NCBI RefSeq assembly: GCF_040703125.1
Contig: NZ_CP160035.1
Span: 2,445,001-2,509,000 of the forward strand
From: Flavobacterium ovatum
GTDB lineage: Bacteria > Bacteroidota > Bacteroidia > Flavobacteriales > Flavobacteriaceae
Direction: 5' to 3'
Length of the DNA stretch: 64,000 nt
Program-made: the position numbers and the translations under genes
Part shown: in pieces, positions 34,996 through 46,199 of the stretch
Numbering within the stretch: position 1 is the first letter of the stretch
Layout of the letters: each line of letters begins with the position of its first letter
Notes under the pieces: generated by a model
Told to the model about the DNA's origin: nothing
Database searches by the model: none
What the model saw: only the letters and a program-made list of their open reading frames with translations

Positions 34996-35031
34996 CGCAG
35001 TCGAGATGCTGTTGTGGTTCTCGACTGCGCT
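34996..35031. repeat. Palindromic intergenic repeat (TCGAG type)
   Basis: GCGCAGTCGAG (34996-35006) is the exact reverse complement of CTCGACTGCGC (35021-35031), with a 14-nt loop. The next bases read TCGAACTGAC. The element is G+C-rich compared with its surroundings. It resembles the palindrome at 7943-7985 in arrangement. Confidence 0.65.
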
Positions 35032-35136
35032 CGAACTGACAATTAGACATGTTTTTAATCATAATTTGCATAAGAGTATTCGGAACTGTTTTTTTATGAA
35101 AATGATATTCCAATAAATTTAGTGTTGATTTCGGGT

Positions 35137-35253
35137 TTGCGTGAGGGATAGGAACTATCCGCCGCGGCGGAATGGATAGCCTGACAGCAGCAAGTAAAGG
35201 GGCTAAATATGGATCTGCAAAAGTCAACCCCTTTGCTTGGTGGTGGCACGCCC
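35137..35253 (+). repeat. Hairpin-box intergenic repeat, copy C
   Basis: Layout: TTGCGTGAGG, left box GATAGGAACTATCC, palindrome TCCGCCGCGGCGGA (35158-35171), right box GGATAGCCTGACAGC, then a second hairpin CAAGTAAAGGGG / CCCCTTTGCTTG and the tail GGCACGCCC. Confidence 0.7.
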
Positions 35254-35438
35254 AAATTATCTTTTTGGTGGAAAATGTTTGAATCTTCATCTTTTTTATA
35301 GCAGTCACAAATTTTGAATAGTAAGGGATGTTCGTTTTTTTAGGGATTGCGTTGAAAATGCTATAGAAATTGACACTTATTGTTAATAACTTAAGCTGTT
35401 AAAAGCTGATTTTGGCTATGTTCTAATTTCAGTTTTTA

Positions 35439-35446
35439 TATATTTG
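35439..35446 (+). promoter_or_regulatory. Candidate -7 promoter box of gyrB
   Basis: TATATTTG matches TAnnTTTG, 41 nt before the gyrB start. The nearest upstream TTG (35412-35414) is 24 nt away, longer than the usual 19-20. Confidence 0.45.
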
Positions 35447-35481
35447 TTCGTTAGACAAAAAATAATACATTTTTAGAATAA

Positions 35482-37434
<1,953 letters not shown>

Positions 37435-37448
37435 TTTATTAAATTAGA

Positions 37449-37472
37449 CCGACCATTAATAAAAATGGTCGG
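37449..37472 (+). terminator. Terminator-like hairpin after gyrB
   Basis: CCGACCAT pairs with ATGGTCGG around an A/T loop, followed by a weak T-rich tract. Confidence 0.6.
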
Positions 37473-37509
37473 TTGTCTATTTTAATTAACAAATTAATTC
37501 AAAAAAAAC

Positions 37510-38445
37510 ATGAAGGTATCAATAATAGGAGCAGGAAACGTGGGTGCAACTTGTGCTGATGTAATCTCTTATAGAGGAATTGCAAGTGAAGTAGTATTGT
37601 TGGACATAAAAGAAGGTTTTGCTGAAGGTAAAGCTTTGGATATAATGCAATGTGCGACTAATACAGGATTTAACACAACGGTTTCCGGGGTGACTAATGA
37701 TTATTCTAAAACAGCAAATAGTGATGTTGTTGTGGTAACTTCTGGAATTCCAAGGAAACCAGGAATGACCCGCGAGGAACTAATTGGAATTAACGCAGGA
37801 ATTGTTAAATCTGTTGTTCATAGTGTATTAGAGTTTTCTCCTAATGCAATTTTTGTAATTGTGTCGAATCCAATGGATACGATGTGTTATTTAACATTAA
37901 AATCTACGGGATTACCTAAAAATAGAATTATTGGTATGGGAGGCGCGCTGGATAGTTCTCGTTTTAGAACCTATTTAGGGTTAGCGCTGGATAAACCAGT
38001 TAATGATATTTCGGCAATGGTGATTGGAGGTCATGGAGATACGACTATGATTCCTTTGACACGTTTAGCTTCTTATAATGGTATTCCTGTTACTCAGTTT
38101 CTATCAGATGAAGTTTTACAAAAAGTAGCTGCAGATACTATGGTGGGAGGAGCAACTCTAACAGGATTGTTAGGGACTTCAGCTTGGTATGCGCCAGGAG
38201 CTTCTGTTGCGTTTTTAGTAGATAGTATTTTGAACAATCAAAGAAAAATGATTGCTTGCTCAGTTTACGTGGAGGGCGAATATGGACAATCAGATATTTG
38301 TATAGGTGTTCCTTGTATTATTGGTAAAAATGGTGTGGAAGAAATTTTAGAGATTAAGTTAAATGATGATGAAAAAGCATTATTTGCTAAGAGCGCAATT
38401 GCTGTTAGGCAAATGAATGATGCTTTGAAATCAATATTAGGTTAA
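37510..38445 (+). CDS. mdh: Malate dehydrogenase
   Basis: A 311-residue NAD-dependent dehydrogenase of the lactate/malate family. The Rossmann start is MKVSIIGAGNVGATCADV, with an acidic LLDIKEG for NAD(H). The substrate loop GIPRKPGMTREELIGIN has the double Arg of malate enzymes, and the catalytic His is in GGHGDTTMIP. It is the LDH-like MDH type common in Bacteroidota, oxidising malate to oxaloacetate in the TCA cycle. It is a single gene with its own terminator. Confidence 0.97.
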   Translation: MKVSIIGAGNVGATCADVISYRGIASEVVLLDIKEGFAEGKALDIMQCATNTGFNTTVSGVTNDYSKTANSDVVVVTSGIPRKPGMTREELIGINAGIVKSVVHSVLEFSPNAIFVIVSNPMDTMCYLTLKSTGLPKNRIIGMGGALDSSRFRTYLGLALDKPVNDISAMVIGGHGDTTMIPLTRLASYNGIPVTQFLSDEVLQKVAADTMVGGATLTGLLGTSAWYAPGASVAFLVDSILNNQRKMIACSVYVEGEYGQSDICIGVPCIIGKNGVEEILEIKLNDDEKALFAKSAIAVRQMNDALKSILG

Positions 38446-38464
38446 TAAAAATGGCATATAAATG

Positions 38465-38494
38465 AAAAGACTGCACTTTTGCAGTCTTTTTTTT
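38465..38494 (+). terminator. Intrinsic terminator of mdh
   Basis: AAAAGACTGC pairs with GCAGTCTTTT around a 6-nt loop, followed by a T-run. Confidence 0.9.
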
Positions 38495-38514
38495 GAGATT
38501 AATTCGAAAATAAA

Positions 38515-38545
38515 TTGGTTAGTCTGAACCATAATTATATATTTG
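38515..38545 (+). promoter_or_regulatory. secDF promoter
   Basis: TTG (38515-38517) and TATATTTG (38538-38545) with a 20-nt spacer fit the flavobacterial sigma consensus. The implied transcript start is near 38550, giving a leader of about 120 nt before the secDF ATG. Confidence 0.65.
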
Positions 38546-38669
38546 CTCGGTTTAATAAAATAATACAATTCTTGGGTTTTGTTTTTTTGTTTTAAAAACA
38601 TGATTAAGATTAGCATTTCAAGCACAAACAATAATAAAATAAATATAAAATAATTAATTTTCAGTAATA

Positions 38670-41639
38670 ATGCAGAATAAAGGACTTATTAAATTTTTTG
38701 CAATTCTATTTGCATTGGTAAGTATTTACCAACTCTCGTTTACTTTTGTTTCGAGTAAAATTAAAAATGATGCTAAATCTTTTTCGGGAGGAGATCCTGA
38801 CAAAGAATTGAGATATTTAGATTCAATTAGTAAAGAAAAAGTATTTAACTTAGGGTTTGCTAATTTTACTTTTGATGAAGTAAAAGACAAGCAAATAAAT
38901 AAAGGTCTTGACTTAGAAGGTGGTATCAATGTGATATTACAAATTTCTGTGAAAGATATATTAAAAGGATTGTCTAACAATTCTAAAAATCCAGTTTTCA
39001 ATAAGTCTTTAGCAGATGCAACGGCTAATCAAAAAGGGAATCAAACGTATATCGATGCTTTCTTTGAAGCTTTTGCTGCTAACTCTAAAGGAACAGTAAA
39101 ATTAGCTTCGCCAGATATTTTTGCAAACCGTTCTTTGCAAGGTGAAGGTGGTGTTGATTTTCAAATGTCAGATTCTGATGTTCAAAAAGTAATCAAAAGA
39201 AAAGTTGACGAATCAGTTGAAAGTGCTTTTGGTGTTTTAAGAAAACGTATTGACAAATTTGGTGTAACACAACCAAACATCCAAAAATTAGGAGAATCAG
39301 GAAGAATCCTTGTGGAGCTTCCAGGTGCTAAAGATGTTGATAGAATTAAAAAATTGTTGCAAAGTACTGCGCAATTAGAGTTCTGGGAAACCTATAAAAT
39401 TGATGAAATTGGTAACTTCTTGGTAGCTGCAAATGATGCTTTGAAGAAAACTGAAATCACTAAAGTTGAAACTAAAAAAGTAGTTAAAGATTCTTTAAGT
39501 GCATTATTAACAGATACGAAAGATTCATTGGCTACCAAACAAGGAAACAATCCTTTGTTTGATAAAATGTTATCTCAAGGTGGTGGACCGGTTTTAGGTT
39601 TATTTGCTCCTAAAGATACAGCTGTAGTTAATGGTTATTTGAAAAGATCAGATATTAGAGTTTTATTAGCTCCTGAATTTCGTTATGTGAAATTTGTTTG
39701 GGGAAAATCGACTCAAATAAAAGATGCTAAAGATAAAAGTGTAGAAGCAGTAGAATTATATGCCTTAAGAGGTAATAGAGATGATGTTGCTTCAATGAGT
39801 GGTGGTGTTGTAACTGGTGCAAATGCTTCTTTTGATCAGTTAGGAAAACCTTCTGTATCTATTGAGATGAATGGACAAGGAGCAAAGGTTTGGGAAGAAT
39901 TAACAGGAAGAGCGTATACTCAAAAATCAAATATTGCTATTGTTTTAGATGATATTGTTTATTCTGCTCCGGGTGTTTCTACTGGGCCTATTGCAGGAGG
40001 AAGATCGGAGATTTCAGGAAGTTTTACTTTGGATGAATCTACGGATTTAGCTAATGTTTTAAGAGCAGGTAAATTACCCGCAGCAGCAGATATAGTACAG
40101 TCAGAAGTAGTAGGTCCATCCTTAGGACAAGAAGCTATTGATAATGGAACAACATCTGCGCTAGTAGGTTTACTTATTGTTTCATTATGGATGATGGTAT
40201 ATTATGGTAAAGCAGGATGGTATGCTAATATAGCATTAGCGGTTAACTTACTTTTCCTTTTCGGAGTTTTAGCAAGTTTAGGAGCTGTTTTAACATTGCC
40301 AGGTATTGCAGGTATCGTATTAACAATGGGTACGGCAGTTGATGCCAATATCATTATTTATGAAAGAGCAAAAGAAGAATTAAGAGCCGGAAAATCGCTT
40401 GAAGAAGCTATTAAAACGTCTTACAGTTGGAGGGGAGCAATGTCTTCTATTACAGATGCAAACGTTACTCATATTTTAACAGGTGCAGTATTATTTATTT
40501 TTGGTTCAGGACCTATTAAAGGATTTGCTACTACTTTGTTAATAGGTATTGCTACTTCATTATTTACTTCAATTTTTATTGCAAGAATCTTTTTGGATAG
40601 AAATTTAAGAACTAAAAGTGACTTAACATTTGTCACTAATTTCTCTAAGAAAATATTCAATAACTTCAATTTTGATTTCTTAGGAATGAAAAAATGGACA
40701 TATATGTTCTCGGCAGTTGTTGTTGTGGTAAGTATTGTATCATTATCAACAAATGGTCTGGATCAAGGAGTTGATTTTGTAGGAGGTAGAACTTTTCAAA
40801 TTCGTTTTGAAAAACCCGTTGAAGCTGAAGTAGTAAAAGGGGAATTGACTAAAGTATTTGGTAGTGCTGAAGCAAAAATATTTGGTAGTGATAATCAATT
40901 AAAGATTACTACGAAGTATAAAGTTAAAGAACATGGAATTCAAGCTGATGAAGAAGTAAATAAATTATTGTTTGAAACTTTAAAACATCATTATGCAGCT
41001 GATTTAACGTATGATAAGTTTATTAATGCTTATGATGGTAAGAAAGTAGGTATTTTACAAGCTTCAAAAGTTGGGCCTTCTGTTGCTGAAGATATTAAAA
41101 CAAATGCTTACTGGGCTGTTCTTGGGGCTATGTTATTGGTGTTTTTATACTTAATGATTAGTTTTAGAAAATGGCAATATAGTTTAGGAGCTATCACAGC
41201 TGTTGCTCACGATGTTATTTTTGTTTTGGGGATCTATTCATTATGTTATAAGTTCATGCCTTTTGGTATGGAAATTGACCAACACTTTATTGCTGCAATC
41301 TTAACGGTAATTGGATATTCTATGAATGATACAGTTATTGTATTTGACAGAGTACGTGAATTCTTAGCAGGTAAAACAAAAGGTAATTTTGCTGAAATTG
41401 TAAATCAATCTATTAATACAACTATGTCAAGAACGATTAATACTTCATTAACTATGATTGTGGTATTGTTGATTATGTTTGTTTTTGGTGGTGAATCAAT
41501 TAGAGGATTTATTTTCGCAATGCTTGTGGGTATTGTAGTTGGAACTTATTCATCTTTGTTTATTGCGACTCCAGTATTAGTTGATACTATTTCTAGAGAA
41601 GATAAAAAGAATGTTGAAAAACAACACGAAGAAAGTTAA
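38670..41639 (+). CDS. secDF: Fused protein translocase SecDF
   Basis: A 989-residue fusion of SecD (about residues 1-645) and SecF (about 665-970). SecD shows the first membrane segment, the DLEGGINVILQ periplasmic start, GVLRKRIDKFGVTQPNIQKLG and the membrane motif GTAVDANIIIYERAKEEL. SecF shows GVDFVGGRTFQIRF, SFRKWQYSLGAITAVAHDV and YSMNDTVIVFDRVREF. SecDF uses the proton gradient to help pull secreted proteins across the membrane after SecYEG. The fused form is normal in Bacteroidota. A promoter lies about 125 nt upstream. The terminator behind it is split by an insertion sequence. Confidence 0.97.
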   Translation: MQNKGLIKFFAILFALVSIYQLSFTFVSSKIKNDAKSFSGGDPDKELRYLDSISKEKVFNLGFANFTFDEVKDKQINKGLDLEGGINVILQISVKDILKGLSNNSKNPVFNKSLADATANQKGNQTYIDAFFEAFAANSKGTVKLASPDIFANRSLQGEGGVDFQMSDSDVQKVIKRKVDESVESAFGVLRKRIDKFGVTQPNIQKLGESGRILVELPGAKDVDRIKKLLQSTAQLEFWETYKIDEIGNFLVAANDALKKTEITKVETKKVVKDSLSALLTDTKDSLATKQGNNPLFDKMLSQGGGPVLGLFAPKDTAVVNGYLKRSDIRVLLAPEFRYVKFVWGKSTQIKDAKDKSVEAVELYALRGNRDDVASMSGGVVTGANASFDQLGKPSVSIEMNGQGAKVWEELTGRAYTQKSNIAIVLDDIVYSAPGVSTGPIAGGRSEISGSFTLDESTDLANVLRAGKLPAAADIVQSEVVGPSLGQEAIDNGTTSALVGLLIVSLWMMVYYGKAGWYANIALAVNLLFLFGVLASLGAVLTLPGIAGIVLTMGTAVDANIIIYERAKEELRAGKSLEEAIKTSYSWRGAMSSITDANVTHILTGAVLFIFGSGPIKGFATTLLIGIATSLFTSIFIARIFLDRNLRTKSDLTFVTNFSKKIFNNFNFDFLGMKKWTYMFSAVVVVVSIVSLSTNGLDQGVDFVGGRTFQIRFEKPVEAEVVKGELTKVFGSAEAKIFGSDNQLKITTKYKVKEHGIQADEEVNKLLFETLKHHYAADLTYDKFINAYDGKKVGILQASKVGPSVAEDIKTNAYWAVLGAMLLVFLYLMISFRKWQYSLGAITAVAHDVIFVLGIYSLCYKFMPFGMEIDQHFIAAILTVIGYSMNDTVIVFDRVREFLAGKTKGNFAEIVNQSINTTMSRTINTSLTMIVVLLIMFVFGGESIRGFIFAMLVGIVVGTYSSLFIATPVLVDTISREDKKNVEKQHEES

Positions 41640-41732
41640 TCTACTTTATATACAAATCAAAAAGACCTAGCTTACAGGAGGGCACTGAAAAACCTCGCTT
41701 ATTTCGATTTGTGTTATTTTTCAAAGATTAAA

Positions 41733-41776
41733 AAAACGCTTATAACAGGATTTCAAACATCCGTTATAAGCGTTTT
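41733..41776. terminator. Terminator hairpin at the left end of the IS
   Basis: AAAACGCTTATAAC and GTTATAAGCGTTTT flank an inner GGAT/ATCC pair. It lies downstream of the transposase gene on the minus strand and would stop its transcript. Confidence 0.8.
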
Positions 41777-41870
41777 AAATTTTACAACTGTTTTTATTTT
41801 AGATTTTAGGAGTCTATTTTTTGGCTTAAAATGAGTGTATTTTAGACAATACGCAAGTAGAACGCATTTC

Positions 41871-43322
41871 CTACATTAGTTTTATGATTCTTTTTAAATT
41901 TACTGTAAAAATAGCCATTGCTCCTTGCATTTGCATATTGTTTATGCCATAAGATATCGCTCTGTCAAAACCATGTGCATTTTTTAACTCACTATTCTTC
42001 GCTTCTATTTTGTATCGGTGCTTTGCTTTTTCTTTGTAATAGTCTGTTTCTTGAAAGGATATTTGCTCTTGATATAAATCTGATTTTATGGATACCGAAT
42101 ATGTTTTTGTTTTTGCTCCCTCTTTATAACAGCCTTCTGTTAAAGGACATGATTTACATTTTTCAACATCAAAATAGTAAGTGTCGACTTGATTTTCCCC
42201 GATATCTTTGGTTCCACCTCGTGCTTTTCGTATTGCCATATGACCCGCAGGACATACAAACCTATCGGCATCTTTATTGTAATCAAATTTATCCTCGTCT
42301 TTTCTAAATCCTTGTGTTATGGATGGGTTTAGTCTGGCCACTACTTTAATATTTTGCTCACTTGTGATTTTAAGATTTTCTTTCCCCGAATAGGCACCAT
42401 CGCCAATAATAGTATCTACCTCAATTCCATTTTCTTGACTAATTTCTAAGAGTTTTGGCAACTCCGGTCCATCTCCTTTTTCTCCCGATGTTACTACGGC
42501 TGCTGTTATGATGCGCTCTTCGGTCATAGCTAAATGAGTCTTGTAGCCAAAGAAAGAACTCTCGGCAGATTTATGCCCAGTTTTGGCATCGGTATCTTTT
42601 GATAAAATTAAATTTTCTTGTGTATCTTCTTTGTCTTTTTTGATTTTAAATCGAGTAGGGTCTTTTACGGCCGGTATCAAACTCACCGAAGGATCTTCTT
42701 CTAGTCTTTTCTCTAACTCTTTGCTATAAGCCAACTCCTTTTCTAAATCATTCTCGTTGTTCTTCTCTGGCATACGTTCTTTCCATTGTTCATCAAATGA
42801 ATAAACCACTTTACGAAGTTGTTTGGAACGTTCTCTCAGTACGTCTATAGCTAAAAATGGATTTGACCTTGATAAAGTATGTGTGGCATCAACTATTATA
42901 GATTTAGAACGAATAACACCTTTTTCAATGGCTAAGGCTACCGTTTTGTTAATCAATAAATTCAATAAATCGGTGTCTTTTAAGCGGAGTTTTCTAAATT
43001 TTGTCAATGAACTTGGGTTGATAACATCGGCTTCGGGTGTCATATCCAAAAAATATTTAAAGGACATGTCAAAACGAGAGCGATCAACAACATCAACATC
43101 CGAGACCGTATAAATCGTTTTCAAAAGTAGATATTTGAACATACGAATAGGACTTTCTGCCATACGACCATTATTTACACAATAGGTATGTATAAGTTCA
43201 TCGGTGATAAATGAAAAATCAATTAATTCATTGATTTTTCGAAGAAGATTATCTTTAGGAATGATTAAATCATATAACGAGGAATGCTCGCTGAACTGAA
43301 TTTGTTGTTGCTGAACTAACAT
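41871..43322 (-). CDS. IS1182-family DDE transposase
   Basis: The 483-residue protein has the IS1182/DUF772-type N-terminal domain (FITDELIHTYCVNNGRMAESPIRMFKYLLLK), where the NGR-x-AESPIRM block is characteristic, a first catalytic-type aspartate in SIIVDATHT, a second in DTIIGDGAYSG, and a C-terminal catalytic Glu region (HRYKIEAKNSELKNAHG). A Cys-rich zinc-like segment lies near the C-terminus (VCPAGHM ... CKSCPLTEGCY). The frame is intact. It moves only its own element. Confidence 0.92.
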   Translation of the reverse strand: MLVQQQQIQFSEHSSLYDLIIPKDNLLRKINELIDFSFITDELIHTYCVNNGRMAESPIRMFKYLLLKTIYTVSDVDVVDRSRFDMSFKYFLDMTPEADVINPSSLTKFRKLRLKDTDLLNLLINKTVALAIEKGVIRSKSIIVDATHTLSRSNPFLAIDVLRERSKQLRKVVYSFDEQWKERMPEKNNENDLEKELAYSKELEKRLEEDPSVSLIPAVKDPTRFKIKKDKEDTQENLILSKDTDAKTGHKSAESSFFGYKTHLAMTEERIITAAVVTSGEKGDGPELPKLLEISQENGIEVDTIIGDGAYSGKENLKITSEQNIKVVARLNPSITQGFRKDEDKFDYNKDADRFVCPAGHMAIRKARGGTKDIGENQVDTYYFDVEKCKSCPLTEGCYKEGAKTKTYSVSIKSDLYQEQISFQETDYYKEKAKHRYKIEAKNSELKNAHGFDRAISYGINNMQMQGAMAIFTVNLKRIIKLM

Positions 43323-43356
43323 CTAAAAAGCCTTATAATTACAGTTAAATATAACC

Positions 43357-43395
43357 AAAAAGGAGCAGTAAATAAAATTTTACTGCTCCTTTTTT
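43357..43395. terminator. Terminator hairpin at the right end of the IS
   Basis: AAAAAGGAGCAGTAAA pairs with TTTACTGCTCCTTTTT. It lies 35 nt upstream of the transposase start and would shield the transposase from outside transcription. Confidence 0.8.
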
Positions 43396-43440
43396 ATGCT
43401 GATTTTTTGTAAATGACTTTTTCAGTGCCCTCGCTTACAG

Positions 43441-43862
43441 TTAGGTCTTTTTTTTTGTACCATTTTTAAATGTTTTGGGAATTACAGTAACTCTTTGAGT
43501 TGTCAATTTTAATTAAATAAAACGAATTACGTTAAAAATAAAATACTGCCTTTATAAATGTATTTTGGAAGTTTAGTTGTTTTTTTGTCAGTCAAAAAAA
43601 AAACACTCTTTTACGAATTAGAATTATAAAATTGTATTATTTTAATTTAGCAAATTTACTAATGCAGGATTTAATACTAAAAATATTTAATTTAGGTTTT
43701 TTATAAGAGTTATAATTTTTGAAAACATACTTTACTGTTTTAATAGCTATTAAATGTTGTTATTAGTCGGTTTTAATTTTTTAACAATTTCAAATTTTAT
43801 ATATTTACTAAATGTTGAAATAATGAGATTCTTCACTCAAGTTCAATTTTAAATTTTTAACA
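43441..43862. other. AT-rich non-coding region before a surface-protein gene
   Basis: After the right arm of the secDF terminator, about 410 nt of very AT-rich sequence precede the type-B sorted protein. TATATTTA near 43797-43804 is a possible weak -7 box about 60 nt before the start codon. I find no open frame and no repeat. Confidence 0.4.
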
Positions 43863-46079
43863 ATGAAAAAATTTATAAAGTCATCTACTCTTCTTTATAT
43901 AGTTGTGTGTTTTTTGAATGCAAGTCTGTTCGCTACTACATTTAGTAATAGTCTTGTTGTAACAACAAGCATAGGGTTCAAGGCTGATAAAAGTTTGTTT
44001 TTTGCTCCACCTGCGGCTCCAATAGTGCAATCACCAATTTATTATTGTCAAAATAGTCCCGCTAGCCCATTGACTGCTACTGCTGATCCTGGAAATACAT
44101 TGTTCTGGTATGGTACTGCTGCAACAGGAGGTACTCCATCAATTACAGCTCCAACACCTTCCACCAATTCAGTTGGTTCTACAACTTATTACGTAAGTCA
44201 AACAGACGGAAGTACTGTCAGTCCAAGAGCACAAATAGTAGTTAATGTTGTTGCTAATAATGGAGCTGTAATTTTAAATTATAGATGTGATCCGTCTCAA
44301 GTTTTAGCTCCTGATAAGGCTTCATCAGTTATGTTTGATTGGTCTAACAATCCCTTGATATCTAATACATATAATTATACTTATACTATTCAAGGTGGAT
44401 CGCCAGTTTCTGGAACAACAAATGTTTCGCATCAACAAGTTTTTGGAATGTTACCTGGACAAAGTGCAACAATGACTTTGTCATCGGCAACTCATCCTTG
44501 TGTTCCGCCTCAAACTATAACTTGTACGGTTCCTTGTGGTACAGCTACAACTAACCCAAATTTTGCACCGATTCCTCCATTTTGTACAGGTTCACCTGCC
44601 CCAATCTTAGGGCCTACTTCCCCTAATGGTATTTCAGGAACTTGGGCACCAGCCGTTGTGAGTAACACGGCAAGTGGAAATTATGTGTTCACACCTGACC
44701 CTTTTTTACACCCTTGTGCTACAACACAAACGTTAAGTGTTACAGTAAAACCGTTAGTAACCATGTCTTTTACATCGATTCCAGCAAACGTGTGCCAAGG
44801 ATCAACTTATAGTTTACCTACAAGTTCCAATAATACGCCACCAATAACAGGAACTTGGAGTCCATCGACTGTTGATACTTCAACATTAGGTTCTACGTCT
44901 TATACTTTTACATCTAACCCAGGACAATGTACATCTGCTTCAACGTATTCAACTACAATAACAGTAATACCTAATAATGTTACTCCAACATTTAATGCAG
45001 TCGGACCAATATGTTCTGGTGACCCACTAGCGCCATTGCCTACAGTATCTAATGAAGGAATAACAGGTAGTTGGTCTCCGGGGATTAGCAATACGGCTAC
45101 CACCACCTATACTTTTACACCTAATGCAGGTCAGTGTGCTTTAAATACGACGATGACTGTTACTGTTAATTCTAAAGTAACCCCAACATTTAATGCCGTA
45201 GCACCAATTTGTTCTGGAGACGCATTAGCACCTTTACCTACTTTTTCAAATAATGGATATTCAGGAAGTTGGTCGCCTATTTTAGATAATACAAAGACAA
45301 CTACTTATACATTTACTCCTACTGCGGGACAATGTGCGAATAATGCTACTTTGACAGTAACGGTAAATGCAATAATAGTACCTGTGTTTAGCTTAGTGCC
45401 TTCAGTAATTTGTGAAAATTCAGGAGATCTTGTTTTACCTACGAATTCTGAAAATACTCCCCCAATTACAGGGACTTGGAGCCCTGCTTTTGTAGATAGT
45501 TCGGTTTTAGGAACTGTTAATTATGTGTTTACGCCAGATGGTGGGCAATGTGCTAGTAGTAAAACGCTTCCAATTACGGTGAAAGAATCGAATACTTTGA
45601 TAGATTTCCAGTGGACAGTCACTGATGCTTTTGTAGAAAATCAAGTCGTAACGATAAATGCTACTGCTGCGGGGGAATATGTATATCAATTTGATTTTGG
45701 TCCTTTTCAATCGAGTCCAATTTTTGAAAATGTACCTTATGGACTTCATTCCGTAACGGTAAAAGACCCTGTGGGTTGTAGTGCTCCAATAACTAAATCA
45801 AATATTCTAGTTGTTGATTTTCCAAGGTTTTTCACACCAAATGGTGACGGTTTTAATGATTCTTGGAATATAGAAACTCTGAAAGATGATGTAAATGCTA
45901 GAATTCACATTTTTGATCGTTATGGAAAATTTTTAGTTGAAATAAAACCTAATTCAGTAGGATGGAGTGGCTATTACAATGGGCACCCAATGCCTGCAAC
46001 TGATTATTGGTTTACTATTGATTATGTAGAGGCTAATGTTGTTAAAAAGTTTAAATCTCATTTTTCCTTAAAACGCTAG
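43863..46079 (+). CDS. Surface protein with type-B T9SS (gliding-type) C-terminal domain
   Basis: A 738-residue protein with a signal peptide (about residues 1-25, ending ASLFA). The body is built of Ig-like modules that each carry a Cys-containing ICSGDPLAPLP-like motif and a GTWSP or GSWSP motif. Two adjacent copies of 66 residues are near-identical. The C-terminal 90 residues (DFPRFFTPNGDGFNDSWNIE ... IHIFDRYGKFLVEI ... GWSGYYNGHPMPATDYWF) are the type-B sorting domain (gliding-motility C-terminal domain family), recognised by the type IX system for export to the cell surface. The role is probably adhesion or motility-related; no specific partner is in view. Confidence 0.92.
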   Translation: MKKFIKSSTLLYIVVCFLNASLFATTFSNSLVVTTSIGFKADKSLFFAPPAAPIVQSPIYYCQNSPASPLTATADPGNTLFWYGTAATGGTPSITAPTPSTNSVGSTTYYVSQTDGSTVSPRAQIVVNVVANNGAVILNYRCDPSQVLAPDKASSVMFDWSNNPLISNTYNYTYTIQGGSPVSGTTNVSHQQVFGMLPGQSATMTLSSATHPCVPPQTITCTVPCGTATTNPNFAPIPPFCTGSPAPILGPTSPNGISGTWAPAVVSNTASGNYVFTPDPFLHPCATTQTLSVTVKPLVTMSFTSIPANVCQGSTYSLPTSSNNTPPITGTWSPSTVDTSTLGSTSYTFTSNPGQCTSASTYSTTITVIPNNVTPTFNAVGPICSGDPLAPLPTVSNEGITGSWSPGISNTATTTYTFTPNAGQCALNTTMTVTVNSKVTPTFNAVAPICSGDALAPLPTFSNNGYSGSWSPILDNTKTTTYTFTPTAGQCANNATLTVTVNAIIVPVFSLVPSVICENSGDLVLPTNSENTPPITGTWSPAFVDSSVLGTVNYVFTPDGGQCASSKTLPITVKESNTLIDFQWTVTDAFVENQVVTINATAAGEYVYQFDFGPFQSSPIFENVPYGLHSVTVKDPVGCSAPITKSNILVVDFPRFFTPNGDGFNDSWNIETLKDDVNARIHIFDRYGKFLVEIKPNSVGWSGYYNGHPMPATDYWFTIDYVEANVVKKFKSHFSLKR
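44985..45380 (+). repeat. Tandem 198-nt coding repeats in the type-B surface protein
   Basis: Two adjacent 198-nt units (from CCAACATTTAATGC at 44985 and again at 45183) encode 66-residue Ig-like modules with FNAVGPICSGDPLAP and FNAVAPICSGDALAP openings. More diverged units flank them. Confidence 0.8.
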
Positions 46080-46134
46080 TTTAGTAATCAAAAATAGGAA
46101 TTGAATCAAAGTATTTTAGTTTAATGATTTACTT

Positions 46135-46182
46135 ATAGAAAAAGAGGGATGATACAATATTGTATCATCCCTCTTTTTCTAT
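46135..46182. terminator. Perfect 48-bp palindromic bidirectional terminator
   Basis: The left half starting ATAGAAAAAGAGGGATGATA is mirrored without mismatch by the right half ending TTTTTCTAT. It lies between the convergent surface-protein and lgt genes and supplies A- and T-runs for both directions. Confidence 0.9.
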
Positions 46183-46199
46183 TGTTATAGGTTTTTTTT

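Larger units (their letters stand above)
41678..43432 (-). mobile_element. IS1182-like insertion sequence, complete
   Basis: The 1755-bp element has 15-bp perfect terminal inverted repeats GAGGGCACTGAAAAA and a direct target duplication GCTTACAG on both sides (41670-41677 and 43433-43440). It carries one transposase gene. Bidirectional terminator hairpins lie just inside each end, at 41733-41776 (AAAACGCTTATAAC arm) and 43357-43395 (AAAAAGGAGCAGTAAA arm). Both the intact ends and the intact transposase suggest a recent insertion. Confidence 0.92.
41659..43452 (+). terminator. secDF terminator interrupted by an insertion sequence
   Basis: The left arm AAAAAGACCTA (41659-41669) is the exact reverse complement of TAGGTCTTTTT (43442-43452), which is followed by more T. 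Removing the element and one copy of the 8-bp duplication restores a hairpin with a 9-nt loop (GCTTACAGT), a normal terminator for secDF. Confidence 0.85.

Noticed and set aside
34973..35308. 111-residue open frame on the minus strand
   Set aside because: It runs through the TCGAG palindrome and hairpin-box repeat copy C. Its residues (for example FERSREPQ) are the translation of repeats, not a protein family.
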